Assembly (NCBI GenBank): GCA_947623765.1
Contig: CANQIG010000104.1
Span: 1 to 6,852, forward strand
DNA from: an uncultured Clostridia bacterium
GTDB lineage: Bacteria > Bacillota > Clostridia > Oscillospirales > Acutalibacteraceae
Length of the DNA: 6,852 bases
Direction of reading: 5' to 3'
Made by a program: the position numbers and the translations under genes. This document shows, piece by piece, positions 5,473 to 6,852 of this stretch (positions are counted from its first letter, which is position 1; the number at the start of each line of letters is the position of its first letter). The notes below the pieces were generated by a model. The model was not told the origin of the DNA. It saw only the letters and a list, made by a program, of their open reading frames with translations, and did no database searches.

Positions 5473-6654
5473 ATGGCAAAGCAAGCAAACGCGACGTATT
5501 TCAGCGCGGAAAACCGCGTGGCCCCGCTCGGCATCGTACCCCTTGCGGGCGCGCAGGAGCTCTCGGAGAAGATCGAGGCGCATCTGCTCCGCTGGGCGAA
5601 GCGCGCCGGGCTCGACTACGAGACCTTTATGATCCAGAACGACTGTCCGCGCTTTTCTTCCGGCGACGGCAAAGGGCTCATCCGGTCCACCGTGCGCGGC
5701 TACGACTTATACTTCATCGTTGACGTCGGCAATTACAGTGTGACGTACAACTATTTCGGCAAGGAAAACCGGATGTCTCCCGACGACCACTATCAGGACC
5801 TCAAGCGCCTGATCCAGGCCGCGAGCGGCAAGGCGCACCGGATCAACGTCGTGATGCCGCTGCTCTACGGCGGGCGGCAGCACCGCCGCAGCTACCGGGA
5901 GTCGCTGGACTGCGCGTTCGCCCTGCAGGAGCTGCAGGCCATGGGCGTCGCGAACATCGTCACCTTTGACGCGCACGACCCGCGCGTGCAGAACGCCGTC
6001 CCGCTGATGGGCTTTGACAATCTCATGCCGACGTATCAGGTCATGAAGAAGCTCTTCAAGGACTTCCCGGACATCTCCACCGACAAAAGCGATTTCATGG
6101 TGGTCGCGCCGGACGAGGGCGGCCTGAACCGCAATATGTACTATGCCTCCGTGCTCGGGGTGGATCTCGGGATGTTCTACAAGCGCCGGGATTACTCCAA
6201 GGTCGAAAACGGCCACAACCCGATCGTCGCGCACGAATACATGGGCACGTCGGTCGAGGGGAAGGACGTGTTCGTCTCCGACGACATCATCTCCTCGGGC
6301 GAGTCGATCCTCGACATCGCGGAGAACGTCAAGGAGCGCCGCGCGAACCGGTTCTTCGCCTATGCGACGTATACGATCTTCACGAACGGTCTGGAGAAGT
6401 TCGACGAAGCGTACCGGCAGGGGCTGATCGACGGCATCTTCGGCAGCAACCTGACTTATCTGAACCCCGAACTGCGCAACCGCCCGTGGTTCCACGAGGT
6501 GGACGTCTCGAAGTACGTCGCGTACTTCATCTCCGCGCTGAACCACGACGCCTCCATCAGCACGCTGCTCGACCCGCACAGCAAGATCGCGCAGCTCCTC
6601 GAAAAGCGCGCTGCGGACCGCGCGAAGTACATGGACGAGCAGCTCAGCCTGTGA
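5473..6654 (+). CDS. prs: Ribose-phosphate pyrophosphokinase (PRPP synthase), long divergent form
   Basis: The 393-residue protein should transfer pyrophosphate from ATP to ribose 5-phosphate, giving PRPP for purine, pyrimidine, NAD, histidine and tryptophan synthesis in the cytoplasm. Family landmarks in order are GGRQHRR (133-139, ATP-binding loop position), DAHDPRVQN (166-174, catalytic histidine region), VAPDEGGLNR (211-220), KRR (237-239, catalytic lysine/arginine position) and the PRPP loop DDIISSGES (270-278). Classical bacterial enzymes are about 315 residues. This one has an N-terminal extension of roughly 60 residues and a longer C-terminus, and its PRPP loop is DDIISSGES where DDxIDTxGT is usual. 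That pattern fits the alternative PRPP synthases of some Clostridia rather than a degraded gene, since the frame is intact and every motif is present in changed form. It has its own promoter and leader. The next transcript is tRNA-Gln. Confidence 0.88.
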   Translation: MAKQANATYFSAENRVAPLGIVPLAGAQELSEKIEAHLLRWAKRAGLDYETFMIQNDCPRFSSGDGKGLIRSTVRGYDLYFIVDVGNYSVTYNYFGKENRMSPDDHYQDLKRLIQAASGKAHRINVVMPLLYGGRQHRRSYRESLDCAFALQELQAMGVANIVTFDAHDPRVQNAVPLMGFDNLMPTYQVMKKLFKDFPDISTDKSDFMVVAPDEGGLNRNMYYASVLGVDLGMFYKRRDYSKVENGHNPIVAHEYMGTSVEGKDVFVSDDIISSGESILDIAENVKERRANRFFAYATYTIFTNGLEKFDEAYRQGLIDGIFGSNLTYLNPELRNRPWFHEVDVSKYVAYFISALNHDASISTLLDPHSKIAQLLEKRAADRAKYMDEQLSL

Positions 6655-6664
6655 TCGCTTTGGG

Positions 6665-6693
6665 TTGACCTTTTCGCGCCGCTGTGCTATACT
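6665..6693 (+). promoter_or_regulatory. Sigma-A promoter of tRNA-Gln
   Basis: TTGACC (6665-6670), a 17-bp spacer and TATACT (6688-6693), with TGC at 6685-6687 forming an extended -10. This is the best promoter in the window. It begins 10 bp after the prs stop. Start of transcription is expected near 6700. Confidence 0.85.
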
Positions 6694-6732
6694 TGGTCGT
6701 GGCGGCGCGGACGTTCCGTTTTTCAAAAGCAA

Positions 6733-6772
6733 GCGGCTCTGCCGCGTCCCGGGCGGACGGCCTCCGCCCGGG
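6733..6772 (+). other. Two hairpins in the tRNA-Gln leader
   Basis: GCGGC-TCT-GCCGC (6733-6745) is followed by CCCGGGCGGA and TCCGCCCGGG around a 5-nt loop (6748-6772, ten perfect pairs). The second stem ends 7 nt before the tRNA and has no T-run. It may direct 5' processing of the precursor or partly block read-through. The first hairpin has the same GGC-three bases-GCC design as those in 2296-3260. Confidence 0.65.
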
Positions 6773-6779
6773 CATATAT

Positions 6780-6851
6780 TGGGCTGTCGCCAAGCGGTAA
6801 GGCAACGGACTTTGACTCCGTCACCCGTGGGTCCGAATCCCGCCAGCCCAG
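6780..6851 (+). tRNA. tRNA-Gln (anticodon UUG)
   Basis: A complete 72-nt cloverleaf reads CAA codons as glutamine. Acceptor arms TGGGCTG (6780-6786) and CAGCCCA (6844-6850) pair fully, and G6851 is the discriminator. The D stem is GCC/GGC (6789-6791 and 6801-6803). The anticodon stem is ACGGA/TCCGT (6805-6809 and 6817-6821), with loop CTTTGAC and anticodon TTG at 6812-6814. The T stem is GTGGG/CCCGC with one G-U pair. The T loop reads TCCGAAT instead of the usual TTCGAAT, so the normally universal U55 is C. The window ends one base later with C, so an encoded CCA cannot be confirmed. A dedicated promoter lies at 6665-6693, and more tRNAs may follow beyond the edge. Confidence 0.95.
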
Positions 6852-6852
6852 C

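Noticed and set aside
6707..6723. Short stem CGGA-CGT-TCCG followed by five T as a prs terminator
   Set aside because: It is only four to five pairs and lies just after the predicted tRNA transcription start, where a working terminator would silence the tRNA. At best weak.
5707..6732. Open frame of 341 codons on the - strand opposite prs
   Set aside because: Shadow of prs: it starts within the tRNA promoter region and shows no family motif.

Overview
The window looks like a chromosomal piece of a GC-rich Clostridia-type Firmicute, plausibly a gut Oscillospiraceae/Ruminococcaceae relative. The reasons are strong AGGAGG ribosome-binding sites, sigma-A promoters with TGn-extended -10 boxes, genes rich in G/C at third codon positions, a long Clostridia-like PRPP synthase and a Firmicute-style tRNA-Gln. 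The lineage is inferred from style and was not tested by any search. All genes lie on the + strand.

Layout: (1) 1-931 is a degenerate tandem array with a 21-bp period that runs off the left edge and ends inside the -35 box of the next promoter. (2) 995-2266 encodes an intracellular alpha/beta-hydrolase esterase/peptidase with an N-terminal Ig-like region; it has a very clear promoter and RBS. (3) 2270-3260 is about 1 kb without a gene. It is a mosaic of hairpins and imperfect direct and inverted repeats resembling REP/BIME elements. (4) 3274-5259 encodes a GH42 beta-galactosidase whose 3' end is frameshifted: the family-typical C-terminal tail continues in the -1 frame to 5318. (5) 5473-6654 encodes a long, divergent ribose-phosphate pyrophosphokinase (prs) with its own extended -10 promoter and a structured leader of about 100 nt. 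(6) A near-consensus promoter at 6665-6693, a hairpin-rich leader and tRNA-Gln(UUG) at 6780-6851 close the window.

Functionally, the esterase and the GH42 enzyme would fit breakdown of decorated plant or host glycans, but 1 kb of repeats separates them and no shared operon can be shown. prs and tRNA-Gln are housekeeping genes with independent promoters. No defence system, CRISPR array, transposase or phage gene is visible. The most unusual material is non-coding: the 21-bp array, the hairpin mosaic with exchangeable stem-loop cassettes, and the GH42 frameshift.
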